A program made the position numbers and the translations under genes. From contig NZ_JAGINT010000002.1 in NCBI RefSeq assembly GCF_017876295.1, positions 868,001-932,000 on the forward strand: a stretch of 64,000 bases of DNA, given 5' to 3'. The notes beneath the pieces were generated by a model, which worked only from the letters and a program-made list of their open reading frames with translations, was not told where the DNA came from and made no database searches. The stretch comes from Kribbella aluminosa (GTDB lineage: Bacteria > Actinomycetota > Actinomycetes > Propionibacteriales > Kribbellaceae). Of the stretch, positions 10,326 to 18,020 are shown one piece after another; within the stretch, counting starts at the first letter, position 1, and each line of letters starts with the position of its first letter.

Positions 10326-11692
10326 TGGGCACCGCGTCGTTCGAGGGGTTCGGCCTCCGGATCGTGGTCGCCTCGGACAAGTTCAAGGGAACGCTGACCA
10401 GCGCGGAGGTCGCGGAGGCGGTCGGCACCGGGGTACGACGAGTCTGCCCCGACGCCACCGTGATTCCGGTCCCGGTCGCCGACGGCGGCGACGGCACCCT
10501 GTCCGCCGCCGTCGCCGCCGGCTACACCCTGGTCCCGATTACCGCCTCCGGCCCCACGGGCGAGCCGGTCCTTTCCGGTTACGCCAGGCTGGGCAACACC
10601 GCCGTAGTAGAACTGGCCGACGTCTCGGGCCTGGTCCACCTCCCCGGCGGTACACCGGCTCCGCTCACGGCAACGTCGTACGGCACGGGCGAACTGATCT
10701 CCGCGGCCATCGACGCGGGCTGCACCCGCATCATCCTGGGCATCGGCGGCAGCGCCTCCACCGACGGCGGCCAAGGCCTGATCCAGGCGCTCGCTCGCCG
10801 GCCGGATCGGCTTTCCGGAAACAATTCGGCGCTCCGCGACGAAAAACTTCCGAAGATCGGCGCCGGCCCGCCCTCACCACCCGCCGCCGGGGGTGGTCCG
10901 GCCTCGTCGGCCGCCGCTTCGGGTGCCGCGGCCTCCTCCCCCGCCGCAGGCGGGGTGCTCGGCCTGGCGGCGCTTCGGCGCCGCTTGCGTGGGGTGAAGC
11001 TGGTTGTTGCTTGTGATGTGGACAATCCGTTGACCGGACCTCGGGGTGCGGCTGCTGTGTACGGGCCGCAGAAGGGTGCTACTCCGGCGCAGGTGGCCGA
11101 GTTGGATGCACGTCTCGGGAAATGGGCTGATCTCGTGGCCCGGGCGACCGGGGCGGACCTGCGGGACACCCCGGGGGCCGGCGCCGCTGGTGGGGTCGGG
11201 TTTGCGGCGATTGCCCTGCTCGGTGCTGAGCTGAGGCCCGGGATCGACCTGATCCTGGAGATGGTGCGGTTCAGCGAACAGCTCGCCGGTGCGGACCTGG
11301 TGGTCACCGGCGAAGGCGCGCTGGACGAACAAACCCTGCACGGCAAGGCCGTCGCCGGAGTAGCGGCAGCCGCTCGCGCCGGCGGCGGGCCAACCGTGGG
11401 CCGACCAACCGTGGGCCGACCAACCGTGGGCCGACCAACCGTGGGCCGACCGGCCGTGGGCCGAGTCGCCGCGGGCGCTGGAGGTGTTCCGGTGGTGGCG
11501 GTTTGCGGGGTCAATCGGCTGTCTCCTGAGCAACTCCGGGGGATCGGGGTCGCGGCCGCCTATGCGTTGACCGATGTGGAGCCGGATGTCCAGCGGTGTA
11601 TCGCCGAACCGCGCCCGCTCCTCGAAGAGCTCGGGGAACGGATCGCGGTGGAGCACCTTACGATGACACGAACGGAGAGAGGCATCGCATGA
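10325..11692 (+). CDS. glxK: Glycerate kinase (GlxK/GarK type) with two low-complexity insertions
   Basis: Phosphorylates D-glycerate to 2-phosphoglycerate, the exit to glycolysis. Family features are VVASDKFKGTLTSAEVA, PVADGGDGTL, LGIGGSASTDGGQG, VACDVDNPLTGPRGAA and VVTGEGALDEQTL. It is 455 aa, about 75 longer than the usual 375-380. The excess is a Pro/Ala/Gly/Ser-rich insert at about residues 179-216 and a run of five TVGRP-type pentapeptides at about 356-380, coded by 15-bp tandem repeats. Both inserts lie between conserved blocks and keep the frame. The ATG overlaps the gcl stop and the stop overlaps allB by 4 bp. Confidence 0.9.
   Translation: MGTASFEGFGLRIVVASDKFKGTLTSAEVAEAVGTGVRRVCPDATVIPVPVADGGDGTLSAAVAAGYTLVPITASGPTGEPVLSGYARLGNTAVVELADVSGLVHLPGGTPAPLTATSYGTGELISAAIDAGCTRIILGIGGSASTDGGQGLIQALARRPDRLSGNNSALRDEKLPKIGAGPPSPPAAGGGPASSAAASGAAASSPAAGGVLGLAALRRRLRGVKLVVACDVDNPLTGPRGAAAVYGPQKGATPAQVAELDARLGKWADLVARATGADLRDTPGAGAAGGVGFAAIALLGAELRPGIDLILEMVRFSEQLAGADLVVTGEGALDEQTLHGKAVAGVAAAARAGGGPTVGRPTVGRPTVGRPTVGRPAVGRVAAGAGGVPVVAVCGVNRLSPEQLRGIGVAAAYALTDVEPDVQRCIAEPRPLLEELGERIAVEHLTMTRTERGIA
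11390..11464 (+). repeat. 15-bp in-frame tandem repeat inside glxK, five copies
   Basis: Unit CCAACCGTGGGCCGA is repeated four times perfectly (11390-11449) and once with two changes (11450-11464). It encodes repeats of Thr-Val-Gly-Arg-Pro. Copy number can change by slippage without breaking the frame. Confidence 0.9.
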
Positions 11693-13029
11693 GTCTTCTG
11701 GATCTCGTGATACGGGCCCGTCGGGTGGTGCGTGGCGGGGGTGAGCAGGCGGCCGCGGTCGGGGTTCGGGACGGGCGGATCGTTGCGATCTCGCCGTACG
11801 ACGCCGAGCTCGACGCCGCGACCGAGCTCCGGCTCGCCGACGACGAGGTACTGCTGCCGGGGCTCGTCGACTCCCACGTGCACGTGAACGACCCGGGCCG
11901 GACCGACTGGGAGGGCTTCACCTCCGCGACCAAGGCCGCGGCGGCCGGCGGTGTCACGACGATCGTCGACATGCCGCTGAACAGCATCCCGCCGACCTGT
12001 GACGTCCCGGCGCTGACGCTCAAACGGAAGACTGCCGAGACCCAGGCGTACGTCGACGTCGGCTTCTGGGGCGGCGCGATCCCGGGCAACGTCCCCGACC
12101 TGCGCCCGCTGCACGACGCCGGCGTTTTCGGGTACAAGTGCTTCCTGCTGCACTCCGGCGTCGACGAGTTCCCGCCGCTCGACACCGCCCAACTGGCGGC
12201 CGCGATGCGCGAGATCGCAGGCTTCGACGGCCTGCTGATCGTGCACGCCGAGGACGCGCACCGCATCGACGAGGCGAGCCAACCCGACGGCGCCAGCTAC
12301 GAAGCCTTCCTCAACTCCCGCCCCCGTACTGCGGAGAACGACGCGGTGCAGCACGTCATCGACCTCGCCCGCGAGACCGGCTGCCGCGTACACATCCTGC
12401 ACGTCTCCAGCGCCGAGGTCCTCCCGCTGCTCGCGAAGGCCCGCGCCGACGGCGTCCGGATCAGCGCGGAGACCTGCCCGCACTACCTCAGCTTCGACGC
12501 GGAGGACATCCCGGACGGCGCCACGCAGTACAAGTGCTGCCCGCCGATCCGCGAGGCCGCGAACCGCGAGCTGCTCTGGGACGGCCTCAGAGACGGCACC
12601 ATCGACCAGATCGTGTCCGACCACTCGCCGTCCACGATCGACCTCAAGCACCTGGACACCGGCGACTTCGGCACCGCGTGGGGCGGCATCGCGTCCCTCC
12701 AGCTCGGCCTGTCCGCGATCTGGACCGAGGCCCGCCGCCGCGGCTTCACGCTGCCGGACGTGATCCGCTGGATGGCCGAGGCGCCCGCGGCCCAGACCGG
12801 GCTGCGGACGAAGGGCCGGATCGAGGTCGGGTACGACGCCGACCTCTGCGTGCTCGCCCCCGACGAGACCTTCACCGTCGACGCGCACCAGCTCCAGCAC
12901 AAGAACGCCATCACGCCGTACGACGGCCGCACGCTGACCGGCGTCGTCCGGAGCACCTGGCTGTCCGGCGTACCCGTCGACCTCGCCGCCGACCCGCGCG
13001 GCCGCCTGCTGACCCGAGGAGAACGATGA
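11689..13029 (+). CDS. allB: Allantoinase
   Basis: Zinc amidohydrolase of 446 aa that opens allantoin to allantoate. The metal motif DSHVHVND gives His63 and His65. The Lys in FGYKCFLLHSGV (about residue 149) is the carboxylated metal bridge. Further ligands are seen in LLIVHAEDAHR, RVHILHVSSAE and the Asp of IVSDHSPS. Family length is about 440-460. The start overlaps the glxK stop (ATGA) and has GGAGAGAGG upstream. The stop overlaps allE by 4 bp. It links allantoin breakdown to the glyoxylate genes in the same transcript. Confidence 0.95.
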   Translation: MSLLDLVIRARRVVRGGGEQAAAVGVRDGRIVAISPYDAELDAATELRLADDEVLLPGLVDSHVHVNDPGRTDWEGFTSATKAAAAGGVTTIVDMPLNSIPPTCDVPALTLKRKTAETQAYVDVGFWGGAIPGNVPDLRPLHDAGVFGYKCFLLHSGVDEFPPLDTAQLAAAMREIAGFDGLLIVHAEDAHRIDEASQPDGASYEAFLNSRPRTAENDAVQHVIDLARETGCRVHILHVSSAEVLPLLAKARADGVRISAETCPHYLSFDAEDIPDGATQYKCCPPIREAANRELLWDGLRDGTIDQIVSDHSPSTIDLKHLDTGDFGTAWGGIASLQLGLSAIWTEARRRGFTLPDVIRWMAEAPAAQTGLRTKGRIEVGYDADLCVLAPDETFTVDAHQLQHKNAITPYDGRTLTGVVRSTWLSGVPVDLAADPRGRLLTRGER

Positions 13030-13841
13030 CCTTCTATGCCCCGAAGGGCGGACTGCCCGCGCAGACCGACCTGACCACCGACCGCGCGGTCTTCACCGAG
13101 GCGTACGCCGTCCTGCCGCGCGGGACGATGCGGGACATCACCACCAGCCGCCTGCCGTTCTGGGACGACACCCGGCTGTGGGTGATCGCGCGGCCGCTGT
13201 CCGGGTTCGCGGAGACGTTCTCGCAGTACATCGTCGAGGTCGCGCCGGGTGGCGGCAGCGACAGGCCGGAGACCGACCCGGCCGCCGAGGACGTGCTGTT
13301 CGTTGTCTCGGGCAACATTGCGCTGACGGTGGCGGGCGAGAAGCACACGCTGACCTCCGGTGGGTACGCGTACCTCCCGCCGGGCGGCGACTGGACCGTG
13401 CGGAACACGAGTGACGCGAACGCGACCTTCCACCTGGTGCGGAAGGCGTACGAGCGGGTCGAGGGGATCGACGTACCGCCGGCGCTGGTCACCAACGAGG
13501 CGGACGTCGAGGGCCGCGAGATGCCGGACACGGACGGTGCCTGGCAGACGCAGCGGTTCGTGGACCCGGACGACGTACGGCACGACATGCACGTGAACAT
13601 CGTGACGTTCCAGCCGGGCGGGGTGATCCCGTTCCCGGAGACGCACGTGATGGAGCACGGCCTGTACGTGCTGGAGGGCAAGGCGATCTACCTCCTGAAC
13701 AAGGACTGGGTCGAAGTCCAGGAGGGCGACTTCATGTGGCTCCGCGCCTTCTGCCCCCAGGCCTGCTACGCCGGCGGCCCCGGCCGCTTCCGCTACCTCC
13801 TCTACAAGGACGTCAACCGCCACCCGAAACTCACCCTCTGA
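13026..13841 (+). CDS. allE: (S)-ureidoglycine aminohydrolase
   Basis: Bicupin enzyme of 271 aa (YlbA/UGHY family) that releases ammonia from S-ureidoglycine to give S-ureidoglycolate with Mn2+. The C-terminal cupin carries the metal set in PGGVIPFPETHVMEHGLYVL, with Glu, His, His and a later Gln in FCPQACYAG. Last gene of the operon, starting inside the allB stop (GATGA, RBS GAGGAGAA). Allantoate amidohydrolase (AllC), which makes its substrate, is not in this window. Confidence 0.92.
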   Translation: MTFYAPKGGLPAQTDLTTDRAVFTEAYAVLPRGTMRDITTSRLPFWDDTRLWVIARPLSGFAETFSQYIVEVAPGGGSDRPETDPAAEDVLFVVSGNIALTVAGEKHTLTSGGYAYLPPGGDWTVRNTSDANATFHLVRKAYERVEGIDVPPALVTNEADVEGREMPDTDGAWQTQRFVDPDDVRHDMHVNIVTFQPGGVIPFPETHVMEHGLYVLEGKAIYLLNKDWVEVQEGDFMWLRAFCPQACYAGGPGRFRYLLYKDVNRHPKLTL

Positions 13842-13849
13842 GCTGGACG

Positions 13850-13917
13850 TGCACGCAGGCACAACCCCACGAAACGTCGCGGTACGCCGGTAGCGACCGG
13901 GGTTCTGCCTGCGTGCA
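13850..13917. terminator. Bidirectional hairpin between allE and the GNAT gene
   Basis: Arms 13850-13868 and 13899-13917 pair over 19 bp with one mismatch, around a 30-base loop. It sits between convergent genes just after the allE stop, so it can terminate both. There is no clear T-tract. Confidence 0.7.
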
Positions 13918-13924
13918 GGCCCAC

Positions 13925-14464
13925 CTAGCCGACGATGCGGACCGGGCGCTGGGGTGGGTCCAGGGGGTCGGTGAGTAGGCGGGCGTGCCGTTCGACGTCG
14001 TAGCGGGTGCCGTCGAAGGCGAGGCGCTGGCGTTCGACCCCCTCGGAGAGGAAGCCGGCGCGGGCCGCCACCGCGCAGGACGCCGGGTTGCCGAGCTGGT
14101 GACCCAGCTCGAGGCGGTACAGCCCGGCCTCGTGGTGCGCCCAGTTCGCGAGGGCGCGGAGGGCGTCGCGGGCGACTCCGTGGCCGCGGACGTCGGAGAG
14201 GGTCCAGTACCAGGTCCAGCCGACCCGGTGCCGGTCGATGTTCGTCACCGCCACGCACCCGATCGGGTGGTCGTCCGCGTCCGCGACGGCGTACACATGC
14301 CCGTTGTCGAGGTCCGCGACCCGGCCGATCCAGTCGACCGCGGACGCCCGGTCCACGATGCCGCCCTGATCCACCATCGCCGGATCGTCGTGCGCCGCCG
14401 CCAACCGCAACGCATCACCAGTCCGCCACCGCCGGAGCCCGAGCTCCCCGAGCGCGTATCCCAT
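13925..14464 (-). CDS. GNAT-family N-acetyltransferase (RimJ/RimL-like)
   Basis: Predicted acetyltransferase of 179 aa using acetyl-CoA on an unknown amine. It shows the GNAT core IGCVAVTNIDRHRVGWTWYWTL, the acetyl-CoA loop region SDVRGHGVARDALRALANWA, and LYRLELGHQLGNPASCAVAARAGF, the RimJ/RimL-type ending. The ATG at 14464 is chosen because the ORF extension upstream runs through the promoter region of the divergent SDR gene; the RBS is weak. Nothing in the context reveals its substrate. Confidence 0.8.
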   Translation of the reverse strand: MGYALGELGLRRWRTGDALRLAAAHDDPAMVDQGGIVDRASAVDWIGRVADLDNGHVYAVADADDHPIGCVAVTNIDRHRVGWTWYWTLSDVRGHGVARDALRALANWAHHEAGLYRLELGHQLGNPASCAVAARAGFLSEGVERQRLAFDGTRYDVERHARLLTDPLDPPQRPVRIVG

Positions 14465-14542
14465 CCATCGAAAATACTCCCGCTCCGCCTCCGCCCACCT
14501 CCCGTCCGGCGCGTTCGGGCCGGACGGGAGAGGATAGGGCGT

Positions 14543-15310
14543 ATGGGATATCTGGATTTCAGGGATCAGGTTGTGGTGGTGACCGGGGCCAGTAGCGGGA
14601 TCGGGGCCGCGGCGGCGGTGGGGTTCGCGGAGAGCGGGGCGACGCTCGGGTTGCACTACCACCGGAACTCCGACGGCGCGAAGCACACCGTCGGCGCGGT
14701 ACAGACGGCGGGCGGTACGGCGTCGTTGCATCAGGCGGATCTCGCCGACCCGAAGGCGGCGGACGCGTTCGTCGACGAGGTGCTCGCGCAGCACGGGCGG
14801 ATCGACGTACTCGTGAACAACGCCGGCGATCTCGTCCACCGGTCCCCGATCGCCGAAGTACCGGACGAGGAGTTCCACCGGATCCTGGACGTCAACCTGA
14901 CCTCGGTGTTCGCGCTCAGCCGGCGGATCGTGCCGGTGTTCAAGGAGCAGGGCGGCGGGTCGATCATCAACGTGACATCGATCGCCGGGCGGACCGGTGG
15001 CGCCGGTGGTTCGGTGGTCTATGCCACCTCGAAGGGCGCGGTCAGTACCTTCACCCGCGGTCTGGCGAAGGAGCTCGCGCCGGACGGGATCCGGGTGAAC
15101 GCGATCGCGCCAGGTGTGATCAAGACGCCGTTCCACGACCGGCACACCGCCGACGCGCAGATGCAGGCGATGCTCGCGACCATCCCGATGGCCCGCACCG
15201 GTACGCCGCACGAGTGCGTCGGGACGATCCTGTTCCTCGCGTCCGAGCGGATGGCGTCGTACGTCACCGGCCAGATCATCGAGATCAACGGTGGCCAACT
15301 GACGCCCTAG
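14543..15310 (+). CDS. SDR-family oxidoreductase (3-oxoacyl-ACP-reductase-like)
   Basis: Classical short-chain dehydrogenase of 255 aa. Cofactor motif TGASSGIGAAAAVGF, NNAGDLV, catalytic Ser in IINVTSIAGRTGGAGG, and the active-site pair Y-x-x-x-K in VVYATSKGA are all present, and the end VTGQIIEINGGQ is typical. The catalytic set is intact; substrate unknown. The start follows GGGAGAGGATAGGGCGT. Stands alone, divergent from the GNAT gene with 78 bp between starts. Confidence 0.85.
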   Translation: MGYLDFRDQVVVVTGASSGIGAAAAVGFAESGATLGLHYHRNSDGAKHTVGAVQTAGGTASLHQADLADPKAADAFVDEVLAQHGRIDVLVNNAGDLVHRSPIAEVPDEEFHRILDVNLTSVFALSRRIVPVFKEQGGGSIINVTSIAGRTGGAGGSVVYATSKGAVSTFTRGLAKELAPDGIRVNAIAPGVIKTPFHDRHTADAQMQAMLATIPMARTGTPHECVGTILFLASERMASYVTGQIIEINGGQLTP

Positions 15311-15372
15311 GCAACTATCGGGGGGCCAACGGTTGTGGTTCGGAGGGTTTTGCCAGAAAGGACTGATGGTTC

Positions 15373-15385
15373 AGCCAGGCTGGCT
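15373..15385. promoter_or_regulatory. Small palindrome upstream of the basic peptide gene
   Basis: AGCCAG-G-CTGGCT is a perfect palindrome in the 136-bp gap before the 37-residue peptide gene. A second, weaker inverted repeat GGTTGT/ACAACC follows at 15398-15430. They may be an operator or leader structure; no promoter boxes are convincing. Confidence 0.25.
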
Positions 15386-15446
15386 GGCTAACTTCGGGGT
15401 TGTCGCAAGCAGTTGACCGCGGCAACAACCAACGAAGGAGAATCTC

Positions 15447-15560
15447 ATGAGCCTCAAGAAGCTGGCCCCGCTCCCGAAGAAGCACCAGGCCCCGAAGCCA
15501 GGTGCCTGCCACCAGAAGCCGGCCAAGAAGGCGCCGCGCCGCCGGCCGATCGCACGCTAG
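15447..15560 (+). CDS. Small basic proline-rich peptide, 37 aa, unknown function
   Basis: ATG preceded by a strong GAAGGAG six bases upstream and closed by a TAG eight bases before a strong terminator, so it is a self-contained expression unit. The peptide has 8 Lys, 4 Arg, 2 His, 7 Pro and one Cys, no acidic residue and no membrane segment. It begins MSLKKLAPLPKKH and ends RRRPIAR. I do not recognise the family. It could be a nucleic-acid- or ribosome-associated peptide or a secreted cationic peptide. The ABC exporter 63 bp downstream makes an export substrate possible, but the terminator lies between them. Confidence 0.65.
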   Translation: MSLKKLAPLPKKHQAPKPGACHQKPAKKAPRRRPIAR

Positions 15561-15567
15561 TTCCCGA

Positions 15568-15600
15568 CGATGGGGCCTGCAGTTTCCGCAGGCCCCATCG
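15568..15600 (+). terminator. Strong hairpin terminator after the peptide gene
   Basis: Perfect 13-bp stem CGATGGGGCCTGC / GCAGGCCCCATCG with a 7-base loop, directly after the peptide stop codon and before the exporter RBS. No T-run follows, as is common in high-GC actinobacteria. Confidence 0.8.
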
Positions 15601-15622
15601 GCGTGTCCGACGGGAGGCGGCG

Positions 15623-17317
15623 ATGACGATCCGGCAGGCGTTCGGGCGGTTCTGGCCGCTGACGCGAGGTGACCGGCGATGGTACGTCCTGGTGTGTTGC
15701 TGTGTGATCGTGGCGGCGGTCTGCGAGACGGTCGCGATCCTGCTGTTCGGCAACCTGACGGATCACGCGCTGCAGCAGGGTTCGCTGCGCGCGTTCTGGC
15801 ATCCGGCGAGCGCGTGGCTGGCGGTCGCGGTCGTCGGCGCGATCATCGGGTACCTCGGGAACTCACTGGCGTTCTGGAGCGGTGAGCGGTTCGTACGGCG
15901 CCTGCGTGCGCACGTGTTCGGGCACGTCCAGGAGCTGCCGCCGGACTTCTTTCAGCGGTACCGGCGCGGGGATCTGGTCGAGCGGTTGAGCGGTGACGTC
16001 GAGGCGATCGAGCAGTTGGTGGTGTCCTCGACGATCGGGGTGCTGTCGGCGGTGTTCCGCGTCGTACTGTTCGCGGCCGCGGCGTTCTGGTTGCGGTGGG
16101 ACCTCGCGCTGGTGACGTTCGTACTGGCGCCGTTGCTGTGGTTGGCGGCGAAGGTGTTCTCGGGGCCGATCCGGCGCTTCGCGCGTTCCGAGCGGATCGC
16201 GGACGGCGCGATCACGTCCGTACTGGAGGAGTCGCTCGGTACGATCGAGCTGACGCAGGCGTACAACCGGTCACCGGCCGAGGAGCAGCGGCTGGATCGC
16301 GAGGCGGTCGCGTGGATGCGGGCGTCGGTGAGCGGCGCGCGGCGGAGCGAGCTGTACGAGCAGGTCGTCGAGGTGCTGGAAACCCTGTGTGTGCTCGGGG
16401 TGATCGGCCTCGGGGTCTGGGAGATCTCGCACGGGCGGATGACGCTCGGCGCGTTACTGTCGTTCACGGCGTTCCTCGGGTATCTGTACCCACCGCTGCG
16501 CAGTCTCGGCGAGCTCAACCTGACCGCGACCGCCGCCACCGCCGCGACCGAGCGGCTCGACGAACTGCTGTCCGCCGAGCCGACGGTCACGGACCCCGAG
16601 CACCCGGTCGAGCTCGCGACGGTGCACGGGCGGGTCGAGTTCGACCGGGTCGGGTTCCGCTACCGGGACGTCGACGTGCTGGAGGACTTCGGGCTGACCG
16701 TGGAGCCCGGCGAGTTCGTCGTACTCACGGGACCGAGCGGGATCGGCAAGTCCACGATCGCGAAGCTGCTGCTCCGCTTCCACGATCCGACCGCCGGCGA
16801 GATCCGGCTGGACGGCGTACCGCTCACCTCCCTGCAGGTACGCCGCCTGCGCGAGAGCATCACGCTGCTCCCGCAACAGACGCACGTCCTAGCAGGCACG
16901 ATCCGCGCCAACATCACGTACGGCCGCCCCGGCGCCACCCCCGCCGAGATCCTCGCCGCCGCCCGCTCCGCCAACGCCCACGACTTCATCACCGCCCTCC
17001 CCGAGGGCTACGACACCCCACTGACCCCGTCCTCCCCCACCCTCTCCGGCGGCCAACTGAAACGCCTGACCCTGGCCAGAGCCCTACTCCGCAACACCCC
17101 AATCCTCGTCCTGGACGAGCCAACCACCGGCCTGGACGCCCCCACAGCCCATCAACTCATCCAATCCCTACCTCCCAACCGCACCACAATCCTCATAACC
17201 CACGACCACTCCCTCACCCAGTACGCCGACCGGGTCGTCGACCTCAGCGGGACAACGTACGGAAGCGATGCGCCGAGAGCGGCAGGAAGACTGCTGTCAG
17301 CAGCAAGGGAGCTATGA
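15623..17317 (+). CDS. ABC transporter, fused permease and ATP-binding domains (exporter type)
   Basis: Half-transporter of 564 aa. The transmembrane domain occupies about 1-310 with helices such as WYVLVCCCVIVAAVCETVAI; the nucleotide-binding domain is about 335-560. Walker A GPSGIGKST near 371, Q-loop LLPQQTHV, signature LSGGQLKR near 474, Walker B ILVLDEPT and the switch His in LITHDH are intact, so it should be active. There is no N-terminal peptidase domain. RBS GGGAGG lies before the ATG. Its last 74 bp overlap the 3' end of the convergent efflux permease gene. Substrate unknown; the basic peptide upstream is one candidate. Confidence 0.88.
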   Translation: MTIRQAFGRFWPLTRGDRRWYVLVCCCVIVAAVCETVAILLFGNLTDHALQQGSLRAFWHPASAWLAVAVVGAIIGYLGNSLAFWSGERFVRRLRAHVFGHVQELPPDFFQRYRRGDLVERLSGDVEAIEQLVVSSTIGVLSAVFRVVLFAAAAFWLRWDLALVTFVLAPLLWLAAKVFSGPIRRFARSERIADGAITSVLEESLGTIELTQAYNRSPAEEQRLDREAVAWMRASVSGARRSELYEQVVEVLETLCVLGVIGLGVWEISHGRMTLGALLSFTAFLGYLYPPLRSLGELNLTATAATAATERLDELLSAEPTVTDPEHPVELATVHGRVEFDRVGFRYRDVDVLEDFGLTVEPGEFVVLTGPSGIGKSTIAKLLLRFHDPTAGEIRLDGVPLTSLQVRRLRESITLLPQQTHVLAGTIRANITYGRPGATPAEILAAARSANAHDFITALPEGYDTPLTPSSPTLSGGQLKRLTLARALLRNTPILVLDEPTTGLDAPTAHQLIQSLPPNRTTILITHDHSLTQYADRVVDLSGTTYGSDAPRAAGRLLSAAREL

Positions 17318-18020
17318 CGGCGGCGAGGCCTGCGTGGGAGCCGATCCAGGTTGCGGTGGTGGAGGGGTCGGGGTTGCCGAACAGGTTCCGCGCCGCGGTG
17401 GCCGTGGCGGACAGCGGGTTCCATTGGGCGATGGTGCCCAGCCAGGGTGGCATCGTGGAGGTTGCCACGAAGGTGCTGGAGAGGAAGCCGATCGGCCAGA
17501 CGAGGACCTGGACCATCGTCACGCTCTGGGCGTTCTTCACGGAGAGGCCGATGAAGATGCCTACCCACAGCAGGGCGAAGCGGAGGAGGAGCAGCAGGCC
17601 GAACGCCGCCAGCGCTGACGGGAGACCTTGGTGCCAGCGCCAGCCGAGGGCGAGTCCGGTCGCGACCAGCACCGCCAGCGTGACCACCGAGTCGAGCAGG
17701 TCAGCGATGCACCGTCCGAGCACCACCGCCGCCGAACTCATCGGCAGCGACCGGAATCGATCCGTCACCCCCTTCGACACATCCGTCGCGACGGCCGTCA
17801 TCGTGCCCTCCAGCCCGAAGAGCATCGCCAGCGCGAAGATGCCGGGCACCAGCAACTCGTAGTACGACGCGTCCAACGCCATCGCCCCGCCGAGCAACCC
17901 GCCGAACAACAGCAGCATCAGCACCGGGAAGAACCAAGTGAACACCACCAGCCCGGGCTGCATCCGCCAGTGCAGGAACGTCCGCCGCGCGATCGTCCAA
18001 CTGTCCGCGAGTACCCACAT
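17244..18020 (-). CDS. ABC-2 type efflux permease (DrrB-like)
   Basis: Integral membrane partner of the ATPase encoded upstream, 258 aa, with about six membrane segments including LVVFTWFFPVLMLLLFGGLL and the family region MTAVATDVSKGVTDRFRSLPM. DrrAB-type pairs export hydrophobic drugs or lipids. The start overlaps the ATPase stop (TGATG), so the pair is coupled. The 3' end lies within the convergent exporter gene, which is unusual. Confidence 0.85.
   Translation of the reverse strand: MWVLADSWTIARRTFLHWRMQPGLVVFTWFFPVLMLLLFGGLLGGAMALDASYYELLVPGIFALAMLFGLEGTMTAVATDVSKGVTDRFRSLPMSSAAVVLGRCIADLLDSVVTLAVLVATGLALGWRWHQGLPSALAAFGLLLLLRFALLWVGIFIGLSVKNAQSVTMVQVLVWPIGFLSSTFVATSTMPPWLGTIAQWNPLSATATAARNLFGNPDPSTTATWIGSHAGLAAVIAPLLLTAVFLPLSAHRFRTLSR

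Noticed and set aside
11390..11464. Possible CRISPR-like repeat array
   Set aside because: Units are 15 bp, contiguous without spacers and in frame with glycerate kinase, so it is a coding tandem repeat.
13925..15298. 457-aa extended GNAT
   Set aside because: The extra N-terminal part is antisense to the SDR gene and crosses the divergent promoter; the real start is near 14464.
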